A program made the translations under genes and the position numbers. Of a stretch of 64,000 nt of DNA, positions 25,604 through 33,838 are shown piece by piece. The first letter of the stretch is position 1. The number at the start of each line of letters is the position of its first letter. The notes below the pieces were generated by a model, which was not told the DNA's origin, made no database searches, and worked only from the letters and a program-made list of their open reading frames with translations. Source of the stretch: DASVTU01 sp036387415 (GTDB lineage Bacteria; Acidobacteriota; Blastocatellia; Pyrinomonadales; Pyrinomonadaceae); NCBI GenBank assembly GCA_036387415.1, contig DASVTU010000039.1, forward strand, positions 496,001-560,000. The letters are read 5' to 3'.

Positions 25604-26164
25604 TCACAATTCGAGCGCACGCAGCAACTTTTGCAGGCAACGCGCGCGGGTCGGGCCGATGCTGCCCTCGCTGGTTCCGGTGGCCTCCGCAATCTCGGCG
25701 TAAGGCGGCGGCTCAGGCGTGTAAAAGAGCAAATTCAACAACTTCCGGCAGCGTTCGTCGAGACCGCCGAGCGCCGTCCGCACGCGATGCTGTTCCTCCA
25801 ACTGAAGCAACACCTCGTCGGGCAGAGGCGCATGGTCGGCCAGCGCCGCCAACTCCGCATCCTCCGTCTCGTCGTCGTGAAAGGATTTTGCCGTCACGTT
25901 TTCGCGGCTGATGAGACGCCACGTTTTGCGTCGCGCCGTCGTGACGAGCCACGCCTGTAGACGGTCGGGCTGGTTAATGTCGTCTAACTTTTCGAGCAGC
26001 GTCGTCCAGACTTCCTGAAACACCTCTGCGGCCAAATCCTCGTTCAGACCCGCGCGACGCGGAATGGCATAGATGAGCCGTTGAAAACGCTCCACAAGCG
26101 TCTCCCACGCGGCCTCGTCGCCCTTCCGGCAGGCCAGCAACAACTCTTCGTCGCTCTGTTCCAT
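25604..26164 (-). CDS. ECF-type RNA polymerase sigma factor
   Basis: The 186-residue protein has region 2 at residues about 15-85 (WETLVERFQRLIYAIPRRAGLNEDLAAEVFQEVWTTLLEKL, with DRLQAWLVTTARRKTWR). Region 4 lies at about 120-180 (RCRKLLNLLFYTPEPPPYAEIAEATGTSEGSIGPTRARCLQKLLRAL). It lacks regions 1 and 3, as expected for an extracytoplasmic-function factor. It heads a leftward gene set with a zinc-finger anti-sigma factor and a TPR-CHAT protein. Release from the anti-sigma factor would let it direct transcription; the target regulon is not visible here. Confidence 0.92.
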   Translation of the reverse strand: MEQSDEELLLACRKGDEAAWETLVERFQRLIYAIPRRAGLNEDLAAEVFQEVWTTLLEKLDDINQPDRLQAWLVTTARRKTWRLISRENVTAKSFHDDETEDAELAALADHAPLPDEVLLQLEEQHRVRTALGGLDERCRKLLNLLFYTPEPPPYAEIAEATGTSEGSIGPTRARCLQKLLRALEL

Positions 26165-26288
26165 GCATCACCCGATAGAATGCCTTCCATGAAGGATAGG
26201 CTGCTTGCTTCTCTTTTGTCTAGAGCAGTTTGCGACTGCGCGGCGGCGTCGGATGAACGGTCGGGAGAGATTATCGCAGGGGTTTAAC

Positions 26289-26338
26289 TTGTCGATGTCT
26301 CGACAATTTTTTGGATGCAGTTCTAAGATTTTGGATGC
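26289..26338 (-). promoter_or_regulatory. Operator-like palindrome and 20-bp-spaced direct repeats ahead of sigma gene
   Basis: TTGTCGA/TCGACAA arms (26289-26306) form a palindrome. Two exact TTTTGGATGC repeats at 26309-26318 and 26329-26338 start 20 bases apart, close to two helical turns. A GATAAT box follows toward the sigma gene on the minus strand. This fits a binding site for a dimeric regulator, but no consensus promoter is certain. Confidence 0.4.
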
Positions 26339-26404
26339 GACGGTTTGAGTTGCACGGGAAAGCGAGATTTCGCTTCGCACAGAAAAGCGCAAGGCACGCG
26401 AAAC

Positions 26405-26444
26405 AGAAAAGGCGTCAGCCTCCCCCAAAGCTGACGCCTTTTCT
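26405..26444. terminator. Bidirectional terminator-like hairpin between divergent genes
   Basis: A perfect 15-bp stem (26405-26419 with 26430-26444) has A/T ends on both sides, so either strand would give a stem followed by TTTTCT. It lies between the sigma gene (minus) and the DUF983 gene (plus), which diverge, so neither coding transcript needs it. It may instead end a small RNA or an attenuated leader. Confidence 0.75.
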
Positions 26445-26530
26445 GCCACTCCCGTGGCCTGCCTGTAGTTTCACCCATCCCCAGAAGGATTACTTGCTGC
26501 GAGTGTTAAGTTACACGAACTCCCCGACGC
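26445..26530 (-). ncRNA. Candidate structured leader or small RNA ahead of the sigma gene
   Basis: Read on the minus strand, short hairpins occur in a row: GUGU/ACAC, AUCC/GGAU, and GCCAC closed by GGGA and paired with GUGGC. They run directly into the terminator hairpin at 26405-26444. That order, compact structure then terminator, is the layout of a riboswitch or a terminated small RNA. I do not recognise a known class. Rival view: chance pairing in GC-rich DNA. Confidence 0.3.
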
Positions 26531-26796
26531 GGCGGTTGCAATCATATTGCGATGTTATGACGATGACATGATAAAGAAAAACGACTCCATAGATTCGCCC
26601 GCGAGAATTATTTTCCGAAACATCCGGCGAGTTTTGGTTAAGATGTCGAAAAACTTGCGCGCCATTTAATTTGACGGCGACGAGCGCCGCGTTGAAAATG
26701 AGCGCCCACTGGCATACGAAGTAGGATTGCACCAACAAGAGACATAGACGCCGCGAGCAGGATGAGGCGTCAGACGAGGGCACGCAGGGAGAGCAT

Positions 26797-27183
26797 GTGA
26801 AGAGAGGTCGTATTTCGATAATCGACTTGATATGGCGTTGCCTCCGACTGCGTTGTCCGGTCTGCGGCGTGTCGTCAATCGTCGCACGACCGTTTCACAT
26901 CAAACATTTTTGTCCTGCGTGCAACGCGTTGTTCAAACGTGAGGACGGTTTCTTTGTCGGGGCGATTGCGGTGAGCGTGGTCACGACGGAGTTTGTGATT
27001 CTGGTGCTGTACGTCGTCTGCCTGCTGCTGTTGAGCGACGACGAACAGTTGATGCTCGGCATACTTTTCACCGTGGCTCTCGTCTTCCCCATCGCTTTCT
27101 ATCATCACGGTTGGAGTATCTGGCTCAGTTTCGACCATCTGGTCGAGACGTTGCCGCAGCACGTCGAGGAGCGCGAGGAGTGA
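26797..27183 (+). CDS. DUF983-family membrane protein with zinc knuckle
   Basis: The 128-residue protein starts with GTG at 26797 (GGGAG upstream; an ATG two bases before is out of frame and stops at once). RCPVCG and CPAC form a zinc-ribbon-like knuckle at residues about 18-43. Two transmembrane helices follow (about 53-80 and 86-108) with HHGWSIWLSFDH at the end. This is the DUF983 layout. The family is often near cytochrome oxidase genes, though none are here. Function unknown. Confidence 0.85.
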   Translation: MKRGRISIIDLIWRCLRLRCPVCGVSSIVARPFHIKHFCPACNALFKREDGFFVGAIAVSVVTTEFVILVLYVVCLLLLSDDEQLMLGILFTVALVFPIAFYHHGWSIWLSFDHLVETLPQHVEEREE

Positions 27184-27275
27184 GTCTAACGTCGCGCCTG
27201 CAAGCGACGCCTTCCCGAATCCCCGGATAGCGGATTCGAGCAACCAAACAAAGTCGAGAGAACAGAAAAGAATCT

Positions 27276-30200
27276 ATGTTGACCAAAAGAACCCGCCTCT
27301 GCCGCAACGTCGCGGCGATGTTGTTGTTGTCATCGTTGCTCTTTATCACGTTGCCGAACGTCGTCCGCGCACAGGAGCAGACGCCCGACGCGGCTGCGGC
27401 AACATCAAGACGAGATGCCCCTGCTACTGCTGCCGCGACGACGGGCAGCAGCATTTTGAAGACGCTGCAATATCGAAACATCGGGCCGTTTCGTGGCGGG
27501 CGTGTGACGGCGGTGGCGGGCGTCGCGGGTCAACCGCTCGTCTACTATTTCGGCGCGACGGGCGGCGGCGTCTGGAAGACTTCGGACGGTGGCGCCAACT
27601 GGCAACCCGTCTCCGATGCTCATTTCAAGACCGGCTCGGTCGGCGCTATCGGCATTTCGGACGCCGACCCGAACACGATTTACGTCGGCATGGGCGAGTC
27701 GCCGATTCGCGGCAACGTGTCGCACGGCGACGGCGTTTACAAGTCGTTGGATGCGGGCAAGACGTGGCAACACGTCGGTCTCGAAGACACGCGCCACATC
27801 GCGCGCGTGCGCGTCCACCCGCGTAACGCGGATGTGGTTTACGTGGCCGCGCTCGGCCACACCTTCGGCGCGAACGAGCAACGCGGCGTCTTTCGTTCAA
27901 AGAATGGCGGCAAGACGTGGGAGCGCGTTCTCTACCGCAGCGACCGCGCCGGAGCGATTGACCTCACGTTTGACCCGACCAACGCCAACATTCTCTATGC
28001 GGGTTTCTGGGAAGTCTCGCGCAAGCCGTGGACTTTGGAGAGCGGCGGCGCGGGCAGCGGCATCTTCAAATCCATCGACGGCGGCGACACTTGGACGGAA
28101 CTGACGCGCAACGCGGGATTGCCGAAAGGCGTCGTCGGCAAGGTCGGCATCACGGTTTCGCCCGTCAACCCCGAACGCATCTGGGCGATTGTCGAAGCGG
28201 AAGACGGCGGCGTGTTTCGTTCCGACAACGGTGGCAGAACTTGGACAAAGGTCAACGAGGAACGCCGCCTGCGTCAGCGCGCGTGGTACTACACGCGCAT
28301 CTACGCCGACACACAGAACGCAGAGACGGTCTACGTCTTAAACACAGGCTTCTACAAATCCAACGACGGCGGACGCACCTACACCAACATCTCCGTCCCA
28401 CACGGCGACAATCACGACCTCTGGATTGCGCCCAATGATGCGAGCCGCATGATTAACTCGAACGACGGCGGCGCCAACGTCTCCGTCAACGGAGGCCGCA
28501 CTTGGACGGAGCAAGATCAGGCGACGGCGCAGTTTTATCGCGTCGCTCTGGATAACGATTTTCCCTATCACATCTACGGCGCGCAGCAGGACAACTCGAC
28601 CGTCAAGATTGTCAGCCGTACAGAGGATTTCGGCATCGACCGCGACGACTGGCACGATGTCGGTGGCGGCGAGTCCGGTTGGGTTGCCCCTTCGCCCCGC
28701 AACTCCGACATCGTTTTCGCGGGTTCCTACGGCGGGTTGATTACGCGCTACGACCATCGCACGCGCCAGCAACGCAACGTCACCGTCTGGCCTGACAATC
28801 CGATGGGCGCGGGCGCAGAGGCCATGCGTTCGCGCTTCCAGTGGAACTTCCCCATCCTCTTTTCGCCGCATGACACCTCGCCGTCGGGCACTCTCTACGC
28901 GGCGGGCGACCGTCTCTTTCGCTCCGTCAACGAAGGGCAGAGTTGGGAGGCCATCAGCCCCGATTTGACGCGCAACGACAAATCCAAGCAAGGCTCGTCC
29001 GGCGGCCCCATCACGAAAGACAATACGAGCGTCGAATACTACGACACGATTTTCACCGTCACGGAATCACCCGTGGCGCGCGGTACGATTTGGACGGGCG
29101 CGGACGACGGACTCGTCCACGTCACACGCGACGGCGGCAAAACGTGGGCGAACGTTACGCCCAAGAATATGCCGGAATGGATTCAGATAAATTCCATCGA
29201 AGCCTCGCCGCACGACGCCGCGACCGCCTACGTCGCCGCGACGATGTACAAGTGGGACGACTTTCGTCCCTATCTCTACAAGACGACGGACTACGGCAAG
29301 ACGTGGACGAAGATTGTTGAAGGGATTGGTGCAGGAGCGTTTACGCGCGTCGTGCGCGAAGACCCGAACCGTCGCGGCCTGCTCTACGCCGGAACCGAAA
29401 CAGGGATGTACGTCTCGTTCGACGATGGCGCGCGTTGGCAGTCGCTCCAACTCAATCTCCCCGTCGTGCCCATCACAGACCTCGCCGTGCATCGACGTGA
29501 GAAGGATTTGGTCGTCGCCACGCAGGGGCGTTCCTTCTGGATTCTTGACGACCTCGCCGTGCTGCATCAGTTGGCCGACGCGCCTTCTTCGGTCAACAAC
29601 AGCAACGTTGCGAACATGGAGACGCGTCTGTTCAAACCCGAAGAGACCTACCGCACCGATGGCTTCGGCGGGCAACTTCCACCCGATTCGACGCTCGGCA
29701 AAAATCCCGCCAACGGCGTCGTCGTCTACTACTATCTGAAGAACCGACCCGCCAGCGACGTGACGCTCGAATTCTTCGACCCGTCCGGTCGCAGCATCAA
29801 AAAGTACACCGCCAAAGCCGCGCCCGCGCCCACGCCTTCGCCCTCGCCGACGCCGCAAACGCAAGCGAACCTGCAACCGCAGACGCCCGGCAGCCAGATG
29901 CCGCAGACGCCCGGCACCGCGCAGACGCAAACTCCACCCGAACAACCGCAAGCGCCTTCCGGCGAAGAGTCGTCTTCGTTCGGCGGCGGCGCGGCGGGTG
30001 CGCCACGTCTGAACGTCGAAGCGGGTCTCAATCGTTTCGTCTGGGATATGCGTTATCCGGAGGCGACGCGTTTCCCTGGCATGATTCTCTGGGCGGGCGA
30101 AGTGCGCGGCCCGCGCGCCGTCCCCGGCACCTATCAGGTCAAACTCACGTTTGACGGACAGACGTTCACCGAAAATTTCGAGATACGCAAAGACCCGCGA

Positions 30201-30677
30201 CTCGAAACCACGCCCGCCGACTTCGCACGGCAGTTCGACCTTCTCATCAAGATACGCGACAAACTCACAGAGACGCACAACGCCATCACACGCATACGCG
30301 ACGCACGCAAACAGATTGACGATTTAGTCAAACGCATCGGCGAGCAACCCGAAGGCAAAAAGGTTGCCGACGCGGCCAAGTCGCTCAACGCGAAACTCAC
30401 CGCCGTCGAAGAGGAACTCTACCAGACCAAAAACCAGAGCAGCCAAGACCCGCTTAACTTCCCGATTCGTCTCAACAACAAACTTGCCGCGCTCGCGGGC
30501 GTCGTCGCCAGCGCCGACGCCGCGCCCACAGACCAATCCTTCGCGCTCTATGAAGAACTGACCGCCAAAATCGACGCGCAACTAAAACTACTCGCGCAAA
30601 TCACCACCAACGACCTACGAGCCTTCAACCAACTCGTCCGCGACCAAAACATCCCCGCCGTCGTCGTCAAAGAATGA
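27276..30677 (+). CDS. Large secreted sortilin/BNR-propeller protein, copy 2
   Basis: The 1133-residue protein has a signal peptide (VAAMLLLSSLLFITLPNVVRAQ). It has two groups of Asp-box propeller repeats (TSDGGANWQ, SLDAGKTW, SNDGGRTY, TRDGGKTW, TTDYGKTW). A β-sandwich segment and a Pro/Gln/Thr-rich spacer at residues about 845-905, absent from the first copy, follow. The helical C-terminal domain (FDLLIKIRDKLTETHNAITRIRDARKQIDDL) matches that of the paralogue at 8661-11876. Such proteins are often called glycosyl hydrolases without proof; catalytic residues are not evident. The gene follows DUF983 by 92 bases. Confidence 0.85.
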   Translation: MLTKRTRLCRNVAAMLLLSSLLFITLPNVVRAQEQTPDAAAATSRRDAPATAAATTGSSILKTLQYRNIGPFRGGRVTAVAGVAGQPLVYYFGATGGGVWKTSDGGANWQPVSDAHFKTGSVGAIGISDADPNTIYVGMGESPIRGNVSHGDGVYKSLDAGKTWQHVGLEDTRHIARVRVHPRNADVVYVAALGHTFGANEQRGVFRSKNGGKTWERVLYRSDRAGAIDLTFDPTNANILYAGFWEVSRKPWTLESGGAGSGIFKSIDGGDTWTELTRNAGLPKGVVGKVGITVSPVNPERIWAIVEAEDGGVFRSDNGGRTWTKVNEERRLRQRAWYYTRIYADTQNAETVYVLNTGFYKSNDGGRTYTNISVPHGDNHDLWIAPNDASRMINSNDGGANVSVNGGRTWTEQDQATAQFYRVALDNDFPYHIYGAQQDNSTVKIVSRTEDFGIDRDDWHDVGGGESGWVAPSPRNSDIVFAGSYGGLITRYDHRTRQQRNVTVWPDNPMGAGAEAMRSRFQWNFPILFSPHDTSPSGTLYAAGDRLFRSVNEGQSWEAISPDLTRNDKSKQGSSGGPITKDNTSVEYYDTIFTVTESPVARGTIWTGADDGLVHVTRDGGKTWANVTPKNMPEWIQINSIEASPHDAATAYVAATMYKWDDFRPYLYKTTDYGKTWTKIVEGIGAGAFTRVVREDPNRRGLLYAGTETGMYVSFDDGARWQSLQLNLPVVPITDLAVHRREKDLVVATQGRSFWILDDLAVLHQLADAPSSVNNSNVANMETRLFKPEETYRTDGFGGQLPPDSTLGKNPANGVVVYYYLKNRPASDVTLEFFDPSGRSIKKYTAKAAPAPTPSPSPTPQTQANLQPQTPGSQMPQTPGTAQTQTPPEQPQAPSGEESSSFGGGAAGAPRLNVEAGLNRFVWDMRYPEATRFPGMILWAGEVRGPRAVPGTYQVKLTFDGQTFTENFEIRKDPRLETTPADFARQFDLLIKIRDKLTETHNAITRIRDARKQIDDLVKRIGEQPEGKKVADAAKSLNAKLTAVEEELYQTKNQSSQDPLNFPIRLNNKLAALAGVVASADAAPTDQSFALYEELTAKIDAQLKLLAQITTNDLRAFNQLVRDQNIPAVVVKE

Positions 30678-30683
30678 GGGGAA

Positions 30684-30813
30684 GTAGACAGTAGTCAGTA
30701 ATCAGTAGCCAGCATAAGAACCGCCATCATAGTTCGAGGGTTGAGAGCCTTGATAAAAGCTCTCAACCCTCGAACGGGGAAATGCTTTCTACTGGCTACT
30801 ATCTACTGTCTAC
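30684..30813. repeat. CAGTAG-word palindrome with nested perfect hairpin
   Basis: Outer words GTAGACAGTAG (30684-30694) pair perfectly with CTACTGTCTAC (30803-30813), and GTAGCCAG pairs with CTGGCTAC further in. At the centre lies a separate perfect 17-bp stem (30732-30748 with 30759-30775, loop of 10). It separates convergent genes. The right end encodes the last residues (VDSR) and stop of the acetyltransferase. Confidence 0.85.
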
Positions 30814-31371
30814 TGCTTTTCGCACCATTTCGATGTGCGGGATGCCGTCTTCCATGTATGGTTCGGAGACGCGTCGGAAGCCGAATCCTTCGTAGAATTT
30901 TTCGAGATACATCTGCGCGCCGATGCGTATGTCCGTCTGCGGCGTGAGCGACTCTGTGCGGCGCAACGCTTCGCGCATCAACGTCTTTCCCATCCCCGTC
31001 CGGCGCACGTCCGGGTGCGTCACAACCCGACCGATGGACGCCTCCGCATACTTGATGCCCGGCGGAAAAATCCGCACGTAGGCGGCAAGCAGGGGCGTCG
31101 CATCATCGTCGCGCACGACACGTCCGAGAAGATGCCACGCCTTCGCGTCGTAGTCGTCCGCATCGAGATAGGGGCACTCCTGTTCGACGATGAAGACCAA
31201 CTGGCGCAGACGCAGAATCGCGTACAGGTCTTGAAGCGATAACTCATCGAACGCGCACCACTGCCACGTCAACGCCGTAAGCGCAGTGTTCGTTGCGTTC
31301 GTCTCGGTCATGGATTCGTCCGTGTTCGATGCGACGTACGGCGCGGCTCTGCTATTGTCGTCTTCGTTCAT
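30799..31371 (-). CDS. ElaA-type GNAT acetyltransferase
   Basis: The protein resembles ElaA, a small GNAT-fold N-acetyltransferase. It has LYAILRLRQLVFIVEQECPYLDADDYD near the start, then SIGRVVTHPDVRRTGMGKTLM as the acetyl-CoA-binding motif A, then AQMYLEKFYEGFGFRRVS. The start at 31371 gives 190 residues; an ATG at 31311 gives 170, closer to the usual ElaA length of about 150. Neither has a strong ribosome binding site. It lies 29 bases after the exonuclease gene. Substrate unknown. Confidence 0.82.
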   Translation of the reverse strand: MNEDDNSRAAPYVASNTDESMTETNATNTALTALTWQWCAFDELSLQDLYAILRLRQLVFIVEQECPYLDADDYDAKAWHLLGRVVRDDDATPLLAAYVRIFPPGIKYAEASIGRVVTHPDVRRTGMGKTLMREALRRTESLTPQTDIRIGAQMYLEKFYEGFGFRRVSEPYMEDGIPHIEMVRKAVDSR

Positions 31372-31400
31372 GCGCGATTGATTCAAACGGAGAAACGTTT

Positions 31401-31946
31401 TCACGAAGCGGGAGCGGCGATTGCTTTGAGCAGTTGGCAGGTGGCTTCGACATCGCGCGCGGCGCGGTGGTTGCCGCCCGCTAGCCCGTAGAAAGCGCAA
31501 GCCTCTTCGAGCGTCGGCGAACGCTTCGCGCCTATCAACTTTTTGACGAGTTGCATCGCACAACGCCAACCACGCTCCGGCGAAGTTTGATGATGACGCG
31601 AACAGGCCGAAGCCAACGCGCGTCGGTCGAAGCCCGCGTTGTAAGCAATCAGCAAGCGACCATCAATCAGCTTAGAGATGTCCGTCCAGATGTCCGTCCA
31701 ATGGGGCGCGCTCTGAAACTCCGCGCGGTCGAAACGATGATGCTTCGATGGCGGCGGCAGAGGATTGTAGACGGGTTGCACCAACGATTCATAAACGATG
31801 CGCCCCGCGCAGTCGCCGATGGCGATTTCGATGATTTCGATGCCCGTCCCCGCGCCGACCGTTTCCGTATCGACAATCAACGCGCGCTCGTTGAACTCGT
31901 AGATTTCTAGTGGCGGCGTGTAGAACTGTTTGAGATTGAAAAGCAT
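31401..31946 (-). CDS. DnaQ-like 3'-5' exonuclease (DEDDh)
   Basis: This 181-residue exonuclease shows the DEDDh motifs: DTET at residues about 26-29 (first Asp and Glu), AYNAGFDRRAL (second Asp), and HRAARDVEAT (His and last Asp). The length fits a stand-alone nuclease domain as in DnaQ, ExoX and RNase T. No polymerase or BRCT parts are present. It could act in RNA processing or DNA trimming. It is divergent from rtcA and upstream of the acetyltransferase gene. Confidence 0.88.
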   Translation of the reverse strand: MLFNLKQFYTPPLEIYEFNERALIVDTETVGAGTGIEIIEIAIGDCAGRIVYESLVQPVYNPLPPPSKHHRFDRAEFQSAPHWTDIWTDISKLIDGRLLIAYNAGFDRRALASACSRHHQTSPERGWRCAMQLVKKLIGAKRSPTLEEACAFYGLAGGNHRAARDVEATCQLLKAIAAPAS

Positions 31947-32113
31947 TGGAATGTTTGTTTCAGAAATCCTCTCGACCCTTAAAAGATGAGTTTACAGCAT
32001 CGCTTCGACGGACGCGATGCGCCCACAATTTCACGAACCGCTTGACAGAACCACCGCTCCCCATCAAAGCTTTCCTTTCATGCAGACACATTCCGACCGC
32101 AAGGAAACGAGCG

Positions 32114-33133
32114 ATGCAAACGATTGACGGTTCATCCGGCGAAGGCGGCGGGCAGATTATCCGCACGTCGCTTGCGCTCTCGCTCATCACGCGCCAGCCG
32201 TTTCGCATCACCAACGTCCGCGCACGACGCGAAAGACCGGGACTCCAACGCCAACATCTGACGGCTGTGCGTGCCGCCGCAGAGATTGGCCGCGCCGATA
32301 CGGAAGGCGCGCACGTCGGCGCGCGTGAATTTCAGTTCGAGCCGCGCGAGGTGTCGGCGGGCGAATATCATTTCAGCATCGGCACCGCCGGAAGCACGAC
32401 GCTGGTCTTGCAGACCGTTCTGCCGCCGCTCATCACGGCCTCCGCGCCGAGCGTGCTCACGTTTGAAGGCGGCACACACAATGTTCACGCGCCGCCCTTC
32501 GAGTTCATCGAAAAGAGTTTCCTGCCGCTCATCAACCGGATGGGCGCACGCGTCGAAGCGCAACTCGAACGCTACGGTTTTTATCCTCCCGGCGGCGGTC
32601 GTTTCAGCGTGCTCATCGAACCCGCCCCGACGCTCCGACGGCTCGACATTCTTGAGCGCGGGCGTATTCGCAAACAACATGCGCGTGTGTTGGTCGTCAA
32701 TCTGCCGCCGCACGTCGCCGAGCGAGAACTCGCCGTTATCCGTCAAAAACTCGACTTCCGCGAAGACCAACTCGAAATCGCCGCCTCGACCAACGCACAC
32801 AGTCCCGGCAACGTCTTGACCATCGAATTCGAGAGCGAACACGTCACGGAAGTTGTCAGTCGCATCGGCGAACGAGGCGTGCGCGCCGAAGTGATAGCCG
32901 AGAAAGCCGCACGCGAAGCCGCGCAATACGTCGCGTCGGGTGCGCCCGTCGGCGAGCACTTGGCCGACCAGTTGCTCATCCCGCTCGCGCTCGCGGGCGG
33001 CGGCTCTTACACGACCGTCGCGCCGTCGCTCCACACCAAAACTAACATCGAAGTTGTCAAGAAATTTCTCCCCGTCGATATTCAAACACGACACATCGCG
33101 GGCGACATCTGGAAAATCGAAGTCTCTTCTTAA
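32114..33133 (+). CDS. rtcA: RNA 3'-terminal phosphate cyclase
   Basis: The enzyme converts RNA 3'-phosphates to 2',3'-cyclic phosphates using ATP. The 339-residue length matches the family. SSGEGGGQIIRTSLALS near the start, FSIGTAGSTTLVLQT and FYPPGGGRF in the middle, and the adenylated histidine at about position 307 (PSLHTKTNIEV, His309 in E. coli RtcA) are present. The ATG at 32114 follows AAGGAAA; the long upstream extension is unlikely. No rtcB ligase or rtcR regulator is nearby, unlike in E. coli. It overlaps nothing and is followed after 8 bases by the HAD gene. Confidence 0.95.
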   Translation: MQTIDGSSGEGGGQIIRTSLALSLITRQPFRITNVRARRERPGLQRQHLTAVRAAAEIGRADTEGAHVGAREFQFEPREVSAGEYHFSIGTAGSTTLVLQTVLPPLITASAPSVLTFEGGTHNVHAPPFEFIEKSFLPLINRMGARVEAQLERYGFYPPGGGRFSVLIEPAPTLRRLDILERGRIRKQHARVLVVNLPPHVAERELAVIRQKLDFREDQLEIAASTNAHSPGNVLTIEFESEHVTEVVSRIGERGVRAEVIAEKAAREAAQYVASGAPVGEHLADQLLIPLALAGGGSYTTVAPSLHTKTNIEVVKKFLPVDIQTRHIAGDIWKIEVSS

Positions 33134-33141
33134 CGTCTGAC

Positions 33142-33642
33142 ATGCACCACGACGAATCTATCAAGCTCTACATCTTCGACGCCGACGACACGCTCCGCAG
33201 GTCAACCGTCGAAGGACAACCGTGTCCGAACGACGACGGTCAGTGGGAGTTGCTGCCCGGCGTGCGTGAACGTCTCGCGGCGATTGATTGGAGCGCGGGC
33301 GGCTCGCGTTTCGGCATCGCCACTAATCAAGGCGGCATCGCTCTCGGTTATCTGTCTTACGCGACCGCGCACCGTCTGCTCGTCGAGATGGTGAAAGAAG
33401 CGTTCGGCGTCGAGAGTGTGCCTGTGGGCGCAATCGAAATCTGTCCGCACGCGCCGCATCTCAAATGCCTCTGCCGCAAACCGCATCCCGCCATGCTCCT
33501 GCGTCTGATGCGACGCTTCCGCGCCGGGGAGCATGAGACGCTTTTCGTCGGCGACATGGACAGAGACGCAGAAGCCGCACACCGCGCCGGAGTCCGCTTC
33601 ATGTGGGCGCATGAATTTTTCGGCTTCGAGTTTCACCAGTAA
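33142..33642 (+). CDS. HAD-IIIA phosphatase, GmhB-like
   Basis: The 166-residue haloacid-dehalogenase-type phosphatase has motif I FDADDTL (Asp about 13 and 15), motif II ATNQGG, a zinc loop CPH ... CLCRKP, and motif III/IV FVGDMDRD. The zinc loop and ATNQGG are hallmarks of D-glycero-D-manno-heptose bisphosphate phosphatase (GmhB) and histidinol phosphatase-like HAD proteins. No other heptose genes are nearby, so the substrate may differ. It is probably co-transcribed with rtcA (8-base gap). Confidence 0.82.
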   Translation: MHHDESIKLYIFDADDTLRRSTVEGQPCPNDDGQWELLPGVRERLAAIDWSAGGSRFGIATNQGGIALGYLSYATAHRLLVEMVKEAFGVESVPVGAIEICPHAPHLKCLCRKPHPAMLLRLMRRFRAGEHETLFVGDMDRDAEAAHRAGVRFMWAHEFFGFEFHQ

Positions 33643-33659
33643 TCAGAAACTTATTTCAA

Positions 33660-33770
33660 AACTCGTCACAGAGTCGCAGAGGAAAGAAGGCGCTAAGCAG
33701 ATAAACATTCTTGCCCCTTGATTGTCTTCTGTTTCATATCTCCGTGGCTCTGTGGCTCTGTGGCTAATCA
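33660..33770. repeat. GTGGCTCT-word tract with weak dyad
   Basis: CACAGAGTCGCAGAGG on the left and GTGGCTCTGTGGCTCTGTGGC on the right form an imperfect inverted repeat over this gap. The words are tandem, as in the other elements, but pairing is weaker. No gene lies between 33643 and 33838. Confidence 0.45.
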
Positions 33771-33800
33771 CGCAAAATCTTTTGTCTCACGCGTGCAACA

Positions 33801-33831
33801 TTGTACCACAGTCGCATATCTATGCTATAAT
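33801..33831 (+). promoter_or_regulatory. Promoter with perfect TATAAT just before the SWIM gene
   Basis: TATAAT at 33826-33831 lies seven bases before the ATG at 33839, so the predicted transcript begins at or next to the start codon. A TTGTAC at 33801-33806 is a weak -35 at 19-base spacing. Confidence 0.6.
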
Positions 33832-33838
33832 CTCTGTC

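Noticed and set aside
26511..26783. 90-residue minus-strand ORF ahead of the sigma gene
   Set aside because: Mixed composition, no ribosome binding site, and it overlaps the candidate structured RNA.
29067..30278. 403-residue minus-strand ORF
   Set aside because: It lies fully antisense to the second sortilin-like gene, has Arg/Val-rich shadow composition and no ribosome binding site.
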